From: DTKD01 sp964494345
GTDB taxonomy: Bacteria; Armatimonadota; UBA5829
Assembly (NCBI GenBank): GCA_964494345.1
Contig: CAZBSI010000002.1
Span: 62,001-126,000 of the forward strand
Reading direction: 5' to 3'
Length of the DNA: 64,000 nucleotides
Position 1 is the stretch's first letter; each line of letters begins with the position of its first letter. The position numbers and the translations under genes were made by a program. The notes beneath the pieces were generated by a model. The model had not been told where the DNA came from. It did not search any database and worked only from the letters and a program-made list of their open reading frames with translations. Below are positions 8,165-15,780 of this stretch, in pieces.

Positions 8165-9574
8165 CTACTCCAGGCCGTGTTTCTCCCGAATGAACTTGTC
8201 AATTCCTTCGGCAGCGACCTTACCTGCGCCCATTGCACTGATAACAGTCGCCTCGCCCGTAACCGCGTCCCCGCCTGCAAATACGCCGGAAATTGAGGTC
8301 ATGCCGGTCTGTTCGTTGATGATGATCCCGCCCCAGCTCTGTGTGTCCAGGCCTTCGGTGGTAGATCGAATAAGCGGGTTCGGGTTCTGGCCGAGAGCGA
8401 CGATTACTGTGTCCGCTTCAATAATGAACTCCGAGCCTTCTACCGCAACGGGTCGTCTTCTGCCAGAAGAATCCGGCTCGCCAAGCTCCATTCGCAGACA
8501 CTCGATAGCCTTAACCGCGCCCTTTTCGTCGCCGATGAATCGCTTGGGGTTGGTGAGCAGCATCAACCTGGCGCCCTCTTGTTCAGCGTTTTCGATCTCT
8601 TCCGCGCGAGCCGGCATCTCGGTTCGGCTTCTCCGGTAGACTATTGTGACCTCTTTTGAGCCGATTCGCATAGCCGTTCTGGCGCAGTCCATCGCGGTGT
8701 TGCCAGCCCCGATAACGCAGGCTTTATTAGGGATTTTGATCGGGGTGGCGTAGTCTTCCCGGTGCGCGCGCATAAGGTTGATTCTGGTGAGCCACTCGTT
8801 GCCGGAGTAGATTCCGCTGAGGTTTTCACCCTCAATTCCCATCAGTTTGGGAGCGCCCGCGCCGCTTCCGACAAACACCGCCTCGAAACCGTTTCTAAGC
8901 AGGTCCTCGACCCGGAAAGTGCGGCCGACGATGATGTCTGTTATAATCCTGACCCCGAGCGACTCCACATATTTGACTTCCCTGTCGAGGATGTCGCGGG
9001 GCAATCTGAACTCAGGTATGCCGTATCTCAAAACGCCGCCGGTTTTATGCAGCGCCTCGAATATCGTGACCGAATAGCCCTTCCTGGCCAGGTCCCCAGC
9101 CACCGTAAGCCCTGCAGGGCCGCATCCTACAACGGCGACGCTGTATTTAGCAAGCTCTGCGTTCTCCGGTTCGACTGTTGAGTCGGACTCAGCGTGGGCT
9201 GCTTCGTAGTCGGCGGCGAATCGCTCCAGACGGCCGATAGCCACGGATTCGCCCTTTTTGGCAAGAATACACAGTTTCTCGCACTGTTCCTCCTGCGGGC
9301 AGACCCTGCCGCAGATGGCGGGCAGGGAGTTGGTCTTTTTGATCTCCGCCGCCGCTTCAGAATAATTGCCGGATTTAATCTGTTCTATAAATGCAGGGAT
9401 ATTAATATTCACCGGACAACCTGCAACGCACGGCTTGTGTTTGCAGTTAAGACACCGCTGCGCCTCGTCGACAGCCTGTTCCTCGGAATATCCCAACGCC
9501 ACCTCGTCGAAGTTCTTGACCCTCGCCTTGGGGTCCTGTTGTGGCATTTTATTTCTCGGACCACCTCTGGCCAT
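8165..9574 (-). CDS. nfnB: NADPH-dependent oxidoreductase, NfnB / GltD-like large subunit
   Basis: A 469-residue iron-sulfur flavoprotein of the glutamate-synthase small-chain family. The N-terminal cysteine clusters CLNCKHKPCVAGCPV and CGRVCPQEEQCEKLCI bind two [4Fe-4S] centres. An FAD site follows, VVGCGPAGLTVAGDLARKG, then an NADPH site, CVIGAGNTAMDCARTAMRIG, and the final FAD motif GVFAGGDAVTGEATV. It directly follows the ferredoxin-reductase-like gene at 9574-10467 (stop and start overlap as TAATG). That pairing is the arrangement of NfnAB/SudAB, which couples NADH, NADPH and ferredoxin by electron bifurcation. A glutamate synthase role is less likely because no large subunit is nearby. 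Confidence 0.85.
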   Translation of the reverse strand: MARGGPRNKMPQQDPKARVKNFDEVALGYSEEQAVDEAQRCLNCKHKPCVAGCPVNINIPAFIEQIKSGNYSEAAAEIKKTNSLPAICGRVCPQEEQCEKLCILAKKGESVAIGRLERFAADYEAAHAESDSTVEPENAELAKYSVAVVGCGPAGLTVAGDLARKGYSVTIFEALHKTGGVLRYGIPEFRLPRDILDREVKYVESLGVRIITDIIVGRTFRVEDLLRNGFEAVFVGSGAGAPKLMGIEGENLSGIYSGNEWLTRINLMRAHREDYATPIKIPNKACVIGAGNTAMDCARTAMRIGSKEVTIVYRRSRTEMPARAEEIENAEQEGARLMLLTNPKRFIGDEKGAVKAIECLRMELGEPDSSGRRRPVAVEGSEFIIEADTVIVALGQNPNPLIRSTTEGLDTQSWGGIIINEQTGMTSISGVFAGGDAVTGEATVISAMGAGKVAAEGIDKFIREKHGLE

Positions 9575-10467
9575 TAGTTCTCACCTCCGGCCAACGTGGC
9601 CTCTCTGTCTTTGCTTTCCTCGTTAAAATAGAACGCCTTGCGCGACCTTAATTCATCCCAATCGACTTCGTGCGCATCGAAATCGGGGCCGTCGACGCAG
9701 GTAAACTTGGTCTTTCCGCCGACAGTAACCCGGCAGCCGCCGCACATTCCAGTGCCGTCTATCATAATTGCATCGAGGCTGACGATGGTCTTGACGCCGT
9801 ATGGCTTCGTGGTGTCGGAGACCGCGCGCATCATAGGCAGCGGGCCGATGGCCACGACGTAGTTGATCTCGCGAGAATCCAGAAGCTCCTTGAGAGGCTC
9901 CGTTACCAGGCCTTTTCTGCCGTAAGAACCGTCATCCGTGGTGACAATCAGCTCATCAGAGAACGCCCGAAGCTCATCTTCGAGTATGATAAGGGACTTC
10001 TCACGAGCGCCGACTATGGTAATAAGCTCATTGCCGGCCTGCTTGAGAGCCTGCGCGACGGGTCGGGCAATGGCCGTGCCCACGCCTCCGCCGATTGCAA
10101 CAGCGGCGCCGAAGTTCTCTATCTCGGTCGGCTTGCCGAGAGGGCCGGCGAGGCTGGGGATGTCGTCGCCTTCGTTAAATCGACCAAGCTCGATAGTACC
10201 CCTGCCGACTTCCTGAAAGATCAGGGTGATTGTGCCTTTGCTTACATCCCAGTCCGATATGGTCAGCGGCAGCCTCTCGCCGTGCTCCCCTGTCCAGACT
10301 ATCACGAACTGGCCTGGCTTGGCGGAGTTGGCGATAAGCGGCGCGTGAATCTCAAAGAGTGTTAAAACAGGAGACAGCTTCTGCTTGCGGACTACCGTAT
10401 TTCTCACCGAATCCGGAGTCAGTTCCGCCAGGTTGCACATCTCCGGCGCGTGGTCTTTGCTGCACAT
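9574..10467 (-). CDS. nfnA: Ferredoxin-NADP reductase-like subunit, NfnA / SudB type
   Basis: A 297-residue FAD/NAD(P)-binding subunit of the dihydroorotate-dehydrogenase electron-transfer family. The FAD domain has ERLPLTISDWD, the NAD domain has GGGVGTAIARPVAQALK, and a C-terminal [2Fe-2S] site reads MCGGCRVTVGGKTKFTCVDG. This pattern fits NfnA better than PyrK, because the partner is an NfnB-like protein. ATG 10467 lies 13 bases after an AGGAGG. A GTG at 10500 would place that AGGAGG inside the gene, so I prefer the shorter start, though the spacing is longer than ideal. Confidence 0.83.
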   Translation of the reverse strand: MCSKDHAPEMCNLAELTPDSVRNTVVRKQKLSPVLTLFEIHAPLIANSAKPGQFVIVWTGEHGERLPLTISDWDVSKGTITLIFQEVGRGTIELGRFNEGDDIPSLAGPLGKPTEIENFGAAVAIGGGVGTAIARPVAQALKQAGNELITIVGAREKSLIILEDELRAFSDELIVTTDDGSYGRKGLVTEPLKELLDSREINYVVAIGPLPMMRAVSDTTKPYGVKTIVSLDAIMIDGTGMCGGCRVTVGGKTKFTCVDGPDFDAHEVDWDELRSRKAFYFNEESKDREATLAGGEN

Positions 10468-10536
10468 GGTAAATTGATATCCTCCTAAAATCGAGGCCAC
10501 AGTCCCGTTATATACCAGGCTTCGGCTCTCGATTAT

Positions 10537-10797
10537 TTATTCTTCGGCAGGCAGATCCTGCTGATATGCTTCGATCAATTCTATGCTTTTGGATGCGTAG
10601 TCGGATGGCACGACGACGTCTCCCCAATAACCCTCGCCGGCTGTAAGCGCCCCATCCATCCACGGCACCTGCCGCGACTGTAACAACGCGGGGATATCCT
10701 CCCCGATCAAAAGGCCCACAACGAGGTTAGCTGTCACCTCGTCCGGCGCACGAAACACGACTACCAGGTCCTCCCCCTGTCCTTGATCCGTCGTCAT
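10537..10797 (-). CDS. Small DUF2007-like protein
   Basis: An 86-residue cytoplasmic protein beginning MTTDQGQGEDLVVVFRAPDE. The pattern of an initial beta-strand, a helix (EVTANLVVGLLIGEDIP), a central glycine-rich turn and a VVVPSDYASKSIELIEAY segment matches the ferredoxin-like DUF2007 fold, proposed to be a signal-transduction protein. Function is unknown. It sits between the Nfn-like pair and a thioesterase on the same strand, with an 18-base gap to the latter, so the genes may be co-transcribed. Confidence 0.6.
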   Translation of the reverse strand: MTTDQGQGEDLVVVFRAPDEVTANLVVGLLIGEDIPALLQSRQVPWMDGALTAGEGYWGDVVVPSDYASKSIELIEAYQQDLPAEE

Positions 10798-10814
10798 CGC
10801 GATACCTCGTTTCC

Positions 10815-11216
10815 TTATACTTTTATAATTTTAGCCGACGCCTCGGCGACTTGAGCTCCGTGTTCGTCTGTAGCATCCGCACTCATCAACAGCATTCGCG
10901 AGTTCTCGCTTTCGATTCTTCCGACAAATCTCAAGCGGTGTCCTACTTTGGCCGGGCGCTTGAATCTCACGGTTAACTCACCCGTGACTGCGTTGTGGCC
11001 GAGCGAATGGGCGTATCGAGTCATCACCTCGTCGAGCACCGTGCTCACCAGCCCTCCGTGAGTTATTCCGACATAGCCCTGATGCCGCTTCTGGGGCGTA
11101 AAATATGTGACGTATTCGTTGTTACTTGTCTCAAATTCGAGCTGCAGGCCGTATTTGTTCGACTTTCCACACGCGAAACACCCGTCGTCATCTCCCAGCT
11201 CCAGATGTCTTGGCAC
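10815..11216 (-). CDS. PaaI-family hotdog thioesterase
   Basis: A 133-residue hotdog-fold protein. The helix-capping motif THGGLVSTVLDEVMTRYAH contains the HGG and the acidic residue of PaaI-type acyl-CoA thioesterases. GELTVRFKRPAKVGHRLRF forms the following strands. An N-terminal CFACGKSNKYGLQLEF is a common opening of this subgroup. Substrate is not predictable. The gene lies 15 bases downstream of the endonuclease III stop on the same strand and is probably co-transcribed with it. Confidence 0.85.
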   Translation of the reverse strand: MPRHLELGDDDGCFACGKSNKYGLQLEFETSNNEYVTYFTPQKRHQGYVGITHGGLVSTVLDEVMTRYAHSLGHNAVTGELTVRFKRPAKVGHRLRFVGRIESENSRMLLMSADATDEHGAQVAEASAKIIKV

Positions 11217-11231
11217 AACAGCCTCCTATAT

Positions 11232-11894
11232 CTAAGTCGAAGCATCAGCATAATATGCACAGACTTCGTTTAATACGCATTCCGAGCACTTCGGTGAGCG
11301 AGCGTGGCATACCTGCCTGCCATGTGTGACTGTGTTGATATGAAAAGAATAGACCCGGTCCGCCGGCACAATCTCGCCCAATAGCGAGTGCGCCGCATCT
11401 GCACTTACTTTGCCGATCAACCCAAGCCGCATCGCCACTCTGTGGACATGCGTATCGACAGGCAGCACCGGCCTGCCCAATGAGAACATCAGCACACAAG
11501 CAGCCGTCTTTTGGCCGACGCCCTCGAAGCCCAACAAATACTCCACAGCCTCAGCATCAGATTTCTCCGCCAGCCAATCCAGATCCATTGAGCTATGACG
11601 GGATTCGACCTGCCTCAGGATGTTTTGTATCCTCGGAGCCTTTATATTCGCCAATCCTCCGCTTTTGATCGCCTCAGCGACTTCTTGCACCGGCGCTCCA
11701 GCGACAGCAGACCAATCAACGAATCGGCCGACCAGACCATTGTATGCTCTATCACAATTCGCAGCAGAGGTGTTCTGGGAGAGGATGGTGTAGATCAGTT
11801 CGTCGAGAATCGCCCGGCCACCAGTCCATTCTTTAGCACCATATTGCGCGTCCAACAGGTCACAGATATTCGTAATTACGCTCATATCACCCAT
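11232..11894 (-). CDS. nth: Endonuclease III-like base-excision DNA glycosylase/AP lyase
   Basis: A 220-residue HhH-GPD protein. The helix-hairpin-helix GFEGVGQKTAACVLMFS carries the catalytic Lys, and LPVDTHVHRV carries the catalytic Asp. The C-terminal [4Fe-4S] signature is C-x6-C-x2-C-x5-C, seen as CHARSPKCSECVLNEVC. This enzyme removes oxidised pyrimidines and nicks the resulting abasic site. It is the first gene of a short minus-strand run that includes the thioesterase and is divergent from the TauE/SafE gene. Confidence 0.92.
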   Translation of the reverse strand: MGDMSVITNICDLLDAQYGAKEWTGGRAILDELIYTILSQNTSAANCDRAYNGLVGRFVDWSAVAGAPVQEVAEAIKSGGLANIKAPRIQNILRQVESRHSSMDLDWLAEKSDAEAVEYLLGFEGVGQKTAACVLMFSLGRPVLPVDTHVHRVAMRLGLIGKVSADAAHSLLGEIVPADRVYSFHINTVTHGRQVCHARSPKCSECVLNEVCAYYADAST

Positions 11895-12008
11895 GCAAAT
11901 TATATCACAAATACCATTTTCCGCCGTTTTGGATTATTCTTTCAAGGAAACACCCACTGCGGTGTCGAATGTGTCGGTTGGTACCGTTTTTTTTGAAGGG
12001 AAAGACCA

Positions 12009-12881
12009 GTGAAGATCTATTGGATAGTGCTGCCCATAGGGCTTTTGGCCCAGTATGTCGACGGTTCGCTCGGCATGGGATATGGCGCATCAAGCGCATC
12101 GTTTCTGCTCGCGGTCGGACTGATGCCGGCTACTATGTCCGCATCGGTTCATATGGCCGAGATATTCTCCAGCTTGGCCTCTGGCATATCGCACATCAAG
12201 CTGGGCAACGTTCAGCGCAGTATTGTGATTCCGCTTACAATCAGCGGAGTGGCGGGCGGAATATTCGGGGCGTGGTGCCTGTCGAGTGTGGATGGTAATC
12301 TCTTTAAGCCGTATATCGCACTGTTGTTGCTGCTGCTGGGTGTGAAGATCATCTGGACGTTCGCCCGTCGTAAGACAGGGCCGAGGCCGATGCGTAGAAT
12401 CAGAAAGAGATTTCTTATACCGCTGGGACTGGTCGGAGGCGCGGTGGACGCTATAGGCGGGGGAGGCTGGGGGCCGATATGCACCCCTGCGCTGACTATG
12501 AACACAGACGAACCCAGGCTGGCGGTGGGTTCGGTGGATACCGCCGAGTTTCTCACCACCGTCGCCATAACCGCCACGTTCGCCATTAAACTCGGACTTG
12601 GCACCTTTTTGTGGGGAATCACTCTGCCTCTTATGATCGGCGGGGTGATCGCCGGGCCTATAGCAGCCTATACGTGTCGAAAAATACCAGCCGGCAGCCT
12701 CGGCATTATGATCGGAATATTGCTCATAGCTCTTAATCTGAAAAACGCTACCCAGGGGCTGGGATTGCAACTGCCGACCAAAATGGATTCTGTCTTCGTA
12801 TTTGTAACGCTGTGCCTGGTGCTGATTGTCATATTGGTTCGCACGCTGATGTCGAAATGCCGCGTTGTAGATTCTGAATAA
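12009..12881 (+). CDS. TauE/SafE-family membrane permease
   Basis: A 290-residue membrane protein with about eight hydrophobic segments in two repeats, as in the sulfite/organosulfonate exporter family. The opening QYVDGSLGMGYGASSASFLL and the second-half GGAVDAIGGGGWGPICTPAL are the duplicated signatures. GTG 12009 is preceded by GAAGGGAAAGACCA, a modest ribosome-binding site. Upstream, a small CGGT-TGGT-ACCG stem runs into eight T residues. The transported anion is unknown. It is probably monocistronic, ending at the strong hairpin at 12896-12928. Confidence 0.9.
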   Translation: MKIYWIVLPIGLLAQYVDGSLGMGYGASSASFLLAVGLMPATMSASVHMAEIFSSLASGISHIKLGNVQRSIVIPLTISGVAGGIFGAWCLSSVDGNLFKPYIALLLLLLGVKIIWTFARRKTGPRPMRRIRKRFLIPLGLVGGAVDAIGGGGWGPICTPALTMNTDEPRLAVGSVDTAEFLTTVAITATFAIKLGLGTFLWGITLPLMIGGVIAGPIAAYTCRKIPAGSLGIMIGILLIALNLKNATQGLGLQLPTKMDSVFVFVTLCLVLIVILVRTLMSKCRVVDSE

Positions 12882-12895
12882 TCTGCATAATAGAA

Positions 12896-12928
12896 AACGC
12901 CCCGGGGAGGGGTTAGACCCGGGGCGTT
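12896..12928. terminator. Strong 11-bp GC-rich terminator hairpin
   Basis: AACGCCCCGGG (12896-12906) pairs perfectly with CCCGGGGCGTT (12918-12928). It follows the TauE/SafE stop by 15 bases on the plus strand and is flanked by short A and T runs. On the minus strand it would end any transcript reading out of the TPR gene and the structured region at 12935-13070. Confidence 0.75.
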
Positions 12929-12934
12929 TAAGGT

Positions 12935-13070
12935 CAGGCAGGGCGAGCCCGTGCTTTTCGAGGGCGGTATTACACCGCATCCGTAGATCAACTTATCGTC
13001 TATATTCCTTGCTTTTGAACGCATCGACTGCGCACGATCATGCGTTCCCGCCTTCACATTTAATGTATAC
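12935..13070 (-). ncRNA. Structured intergenic region, possible small RNA or 3' UTR
   Basis: On the minus strand this region shows three local hairpins before the terminator at 12896-12928: AACGCAT/ATGCGTT near 13021-13050, GCGGT/ACCGC near 12963-12977, and GGGC/GCCC near 12939-12950. A weak TATACA-like -10 lies upstream. I cannot match it to a known RNA family such as 6S, tmRNA or SRP. It may simply be the 3' untranslated region of the TPR gene. Confidence 0.2.
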
Positions 13071-13121
13071 CCTGTCGCGAACCTTTGAAACTATTGCGAC
13101 TACGAAAATATCGCGGATGGG

Positions 13122-13769
13122 CTAATCGCTATCGTGGCGGTTGAGGCGCTCTCGTTTGCGGGTCTCAATCGAGTTGGATATCATCTCCGGGACTTGAGAT
13201 GGTTCCTCGCCCTGCATGATGCGATCTATCTGTAGTTGGGCGACTGCGTCGTCGGGGTCGATTGCCTCAATCTGGGTCCAGATATCCAGCGCATCTCCAA
13301 TTTGTCCGTTCTTTTCAAACGCATGGGCCAGTTGGTTGCGAGAATAAGCCGGCGCGTCAGGAAACGTCACACAGGCGGTGAATAGATTTATGGCCTCTTC
13401 ATAACGCATGCGAAAATAGCAGAAAGTGCCTAGTTCGAGATACAGATCATAAGAATCCAGATTATATGCCAGTCCCTCGCGAAGAAGCGCCTCGGAGTCC
13501 TCCTCGCGCAAGTCGCTATACATCAGCCAGGAGACGTTTTCATAGGCGTCAGTCTCATGAGGGTTAATGCGTGTTATCAAACGCAGCGTCGCGATGCACC
13601 TGTTAAGCTGTCCATCGTGCCAAAACTCGTCGTTGGCCAGCCACAGCCTGTCGTTTACGTCGCTGAAGACATGGCCGAGTTTCGTCATCGACGCGGCTGG
13701 TATTTGCTGTTCGGCAACGGCGCAGGTGCATGTCGTAAGCGCAATAAAGATGACCAAAGTCCATCGCAT
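13122..13769 (-). CDS. Exported TPR-repeat protein of unknown function
   Basis: A 215-residue protein starting MRWTLVIFIALTTCTCAVAEQ, a signal peptide with an AVA-E cleavage site. ATG 13769 is preceded by GGGGGAT. The mature part contains helix pairs typical of tetratricopeptide repeats: GQLNRCIATLRLITRINPHE, then YLELGTFCYFRMRYEEAINL, then NGQIGDALDIWTQIEAIDPD. It should act as a periplasmic protein-interaction scaffold. It is divergent from the ECF sigma gene 131 bases away, so the two may share regulatory DNA. No specific partner can be named. Confidence 0.7.
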   Translation of the reverse strand: MRWTLVIFIALTTCTCAVAEQQIPAASMTKLGHVFSDVNDRLWLANDEFWHDGQLNRCIATLRLITRINPHETDAYENVSWLMYSDLREEDSEALLREGLAYNLDSYDLYLELGTFCYFRMRYEEAINLFTACVTFPDAPAYSRNQLAHAFEKNGQIGDALDIWTQIEAIDPDDAVAQLQIDRIMQGEEPSQVPEMISNSIETRKRERLNRHDSD

Positions 13770-13839
13770 GAAGACAGTATCCCCCAAAAGCCGCCCGTTA
13801 TGCAAGTTAAAACTAGTGCATTGCCGTTGTAAATCGGCA

Positions 13840-13870
13840 TTGAACCCTGTATTGACCTTGGAAGTATAAT
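13840..13870 (+). promoter_or_regulatory. Possible sigma-70-type promoter of the ECF sigma operon
   Basis: TTGAAC at 13840-13845 and a consensus TATAAT at 13865-13870 are separated by 19 bases, two longer than ideal. The GTG start of the sigma gene is 30 bases downstream. The strong -10 makes the site plausible. Confidence 0.35.
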
Positions 13871-13900
13871 AGATGTCAGATCTCATTTGGGAGCTGAACC

Positions 13901-14464
13901 GTGCCTCACCACACGGACGAAGAATTGATGCTGCGCCTTAAAGCAGGCGACAGGCAGGCGTTTGATGCTATCGTGGAGCGTTACCGCGATCGTATGGTGT
14001 CGTACGCATATCGTATGGTGGGCAACGCCGAGCTGGCCCAGGACGTCGCTCAGGAGACGTTTGTCAGAGTATATAAAAGCGCGCAGACCTTTCGAGACGA
14101 CGGGCGATTGTCTCCGTGGCTGTATCGAATCGCGAGCAATGTATGCCTGTCTGAGCAGACCAGGCGCGCCAAAGAGGCGCTTAATGTCGATTATGACACG
14201 CTCGAAGATATGCACGATTCCGGGGTGTTGGTCGATGACCAGGTGCTGGCGTCGCTGACTGGGGAGAAACTCAGCCGGGCAATTGCCAAATTGAGCACGC
14301 TGCATAAGACCGCACTCACAATGCATATCTACCAGGGGCTGACCTATGTCGAGATAGGAGAAGCGCTGAATATCCCAACCGGCACCGTGAAGTCGCGAAT
14401 ATTTTACGCTATCAGAAAACTGCGTGAGGTGCTGGATGTGGATTTAGAAGATCATAATAATTAA
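13901..14464 (+). CDS. ECF-type RNA polymerase sigma factor
   Basis: A 187-residue sigma-70 family factor. Region 2 reads YRMVGNAELAQDVAQETFVR with a following FRDDGRLSPWLYRIASNVCL. Region 4 has LTYVEIGEALNIPTGTVKSR, a helix-turn-helix that reads -35 elements. Regions 1 and 3 are absent, as in extracytoplasmic-function factors. GTG 13901 is placed by GGGAG eight bases upstream. It is followed at 14481 by a zinc-finger anti-sigma-like protein and then a Lon N-domain protein, apparently one operon. The inducing signal is unknown. Confidence 0.92.
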   Translation: MPHHTDEELMLRLKAGDRQAFDAIVERYRDRMVSYAYRMVGNAELAQDVAQETFVRVYKSAQTFRDDGRLSPWLYRIASNVCLSEQTRRAKEALNVDYDTLEDMHDSGVLVDDQVLASLTGEKLSRAIAKLSTLHKTALTMHIYQGLTYVEIGEALNIPTGTVKSRIFYAIRKLREVLDVDLEDHNN

Positions 14465-14480
14465 CCTTGAGGCTATGGTT

Positions 14481-14846
14481 ATGAAAAAACATACTGCAGC
14501 AAAGTGTCTGCAATTCCAACAGGATGCAATCGCAATGATGGGAGTCGAGTTATCCGACGACGAGGAGGCTAACCTTTTCGACCATCTCGCGCATTGCCCC
14601 GTATGTCGCCTGGAACTTCGCAAGGATCGTAGACTATTGCGGGCGTTAAATGCGACTCCGGTCGTGACTGCGCAGCCGAGTTTCAGTAGAATGCTGTCGC
14701 TGAGGCTGGCCCTCGAAGAGCCGTCGGCGTCGAAAACGGATTACATGGATCGGGTGCTGCCGAACTTGGAGACGGATACGACTTCTGAAGTTCAGTATGA
14801 CCTCTCCAGTCTGGCGTCGATATTCGCCAGCGAGATGCCGCAGTAG
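14481..14846 (+). CDS. zf-HC2 anti-sigma-like protein without membrane anchor
   Basis: A 121-residue protein directly after the sigma gene. HLAHCPVCRLEL forms the H-x3-C-x2-C zinc-binding motif of the anti-sigma zinc-finger (zf-HC2) family, which holds the cognate ECF factor inactive. The second ATG (14481) lies eight bases after GAGG, while the first (14475) is too close, so I use the second. I see no transmembrane helix in the remainder, so this would be a soluble anti-sigma factor, perhaps sensing a cytoplasmic cue. Confidence 0.72.
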   Translation: MKKHTAAKCLQFQQDAIAMMGVELSDDEEANLFDHLAHCPVCRLELRKDRRLLRALNATPVVTAQPSFSRMLSLRLALEEPSASKTDYMDRVLPNLETDTTSEVQYDLSSLASIFASEMPQ

Positions 14847-14863
14847 GTTCAGGAGGTAGAGAC

Positions 14864-15604
14864 GTGACCAAGCTCAAAGACGAAGCCATTCCGGTGGTAC
14901 CTTTACGGGATATGGTTCCACAACCCGGCACATCCCTGCCCCTGTTTATCGGTCGAGATAGCTCCAAAAGCGCTGTGAGAGCGGCCGCAGCGGGCAAAAC
15001 TCCTGTTATCCTCGTTTCGCAGAAGTCGATAGCCATAGAAGACCCGAAGCCTGTCGACCTCTACGGTGTGGGGATAATAGCAGAGGTCAATCAGCTTCTG
15101 GAGCATCCGGATGGCACACTGCGAATAGCCATCACCAGCAAGGCACGGGTGCGATTGAGGAATATCGAGCACAGGCCGGGTCTTGATTATATGACGGCCG
15201 AATGTGACCCTATCGAGCTTGAACCAGCCTCCGCCGACGTCGAGAAAGCCGCAAAAGGGGCTGTTAAGAGCTTCGGAGCATACTGTGCGGTCAGGGAAGA
15301 CCAGCTTTTGGGGGAATCGAGACAAATATTAGGGCGCCTCAACGAGATTCAGTCTCAGATACAAGCTCTGCGAGCCGCTAATGAATCGGCAAGTAAACTG
15401 ACCGACCCCACCGCTATAGCCGACTTATTGCCAGGTTGCATCCACACCAGAGTCTCCCCGGAAAAGCTCTCCGACCCGGATGTCGTGAAGGGTTTCAACG
15501 AGCGAATTCGCGCTAAACAGGGAATCCTCTCCGAACCCGACCCCGCCAAACGCCTGTTGCTACTGCGTAAATTCGTGGAAGATAGTCTGGATGTAAGAGG
15601 TTAG
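14864..15604 (+). CDS. Stand-alone Lon N-terminal (substrate-binding) domain protein
   Basis: A 246-residue protein. VVPLRDMVPQPGTSLPLFIG and the following KTPVILVSQK match the start of the LON substrate-recognition domain. The rest continues through the helical extension, ending in DPAKRLLLLRKFVEDSLDV, which corresponds to the segment just before the ATPase in full Lon. Neither the AAA+ nor the protease domain is present. GTG 14864 has an AGGAGGT six bases upstream. It is the third gene of the sigma/anti-sigma cassette, suggesting a role in recognising or presenting substrates. Truncation of an ancestral lon gene is an alternative. Confidence 0.8.
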   Translation: MTKLKDEAIPVVPLRDMVPQPGTSLPLFIGRDSSKSAVRAAAAGKTPVILVSQKSIAIEDPKPVDLYGVGIIAEVNQLLEHPDGTLRIAITSKARVRLRNIEHRPGLDYMTAECDPIELEPASADVEKAAKGAVKSFGAYCAVREDQLLGESRQILGRLNEIQSQIQALRAANESASKLTDPTAIADLLPGCIHTRVSPEKLSDPDVVKGFNERIRAKQGILSEPDPAKRLLLLRKFVEDSLDVRG

Positions 15605-15654
15605 AAGCCTTCGGATAGAGAAGAGGTTAGTTGGAAGTTTGAGATTGGGCTATC

Positions 15655-15727
15655 GTCATTTCGAGCGACGCGAGTGCAACTGAGCCTGTAGTATTGTCAT
15701 TTCGAGCGAAGCGAGAAATCTGCTTTT
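15655..15727 (-). repeat. Dispersed intergenic repeat, two core copies
   Basis: Two copies of the core word reading GTCATTTCGAGCGAAGCGAG, at 15655-15680 (diverged) and 15696-15727 (full, ending AAATCTGCTTTTT). The same core recurs, mostly in the opposite orientation, at 17.6-17.9, 24.3, 55.8-56.0 and 63.55 kb. The repeat abuts the start region of the next gene. Confidence 0.85.
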
Positions 15728-15780
15728 TCCCTTCCCAATCTCCAACCTCCAACGACCAACTTCCAAACCGGAGGCTGATG

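Noticed and set aside
8165..9574. Glutamate synthase small subunit as sole function
   Set aside because: The overlapping NfnA/SudB-like partner and lack of a large subunit make the Nfn-type assignment stronger.
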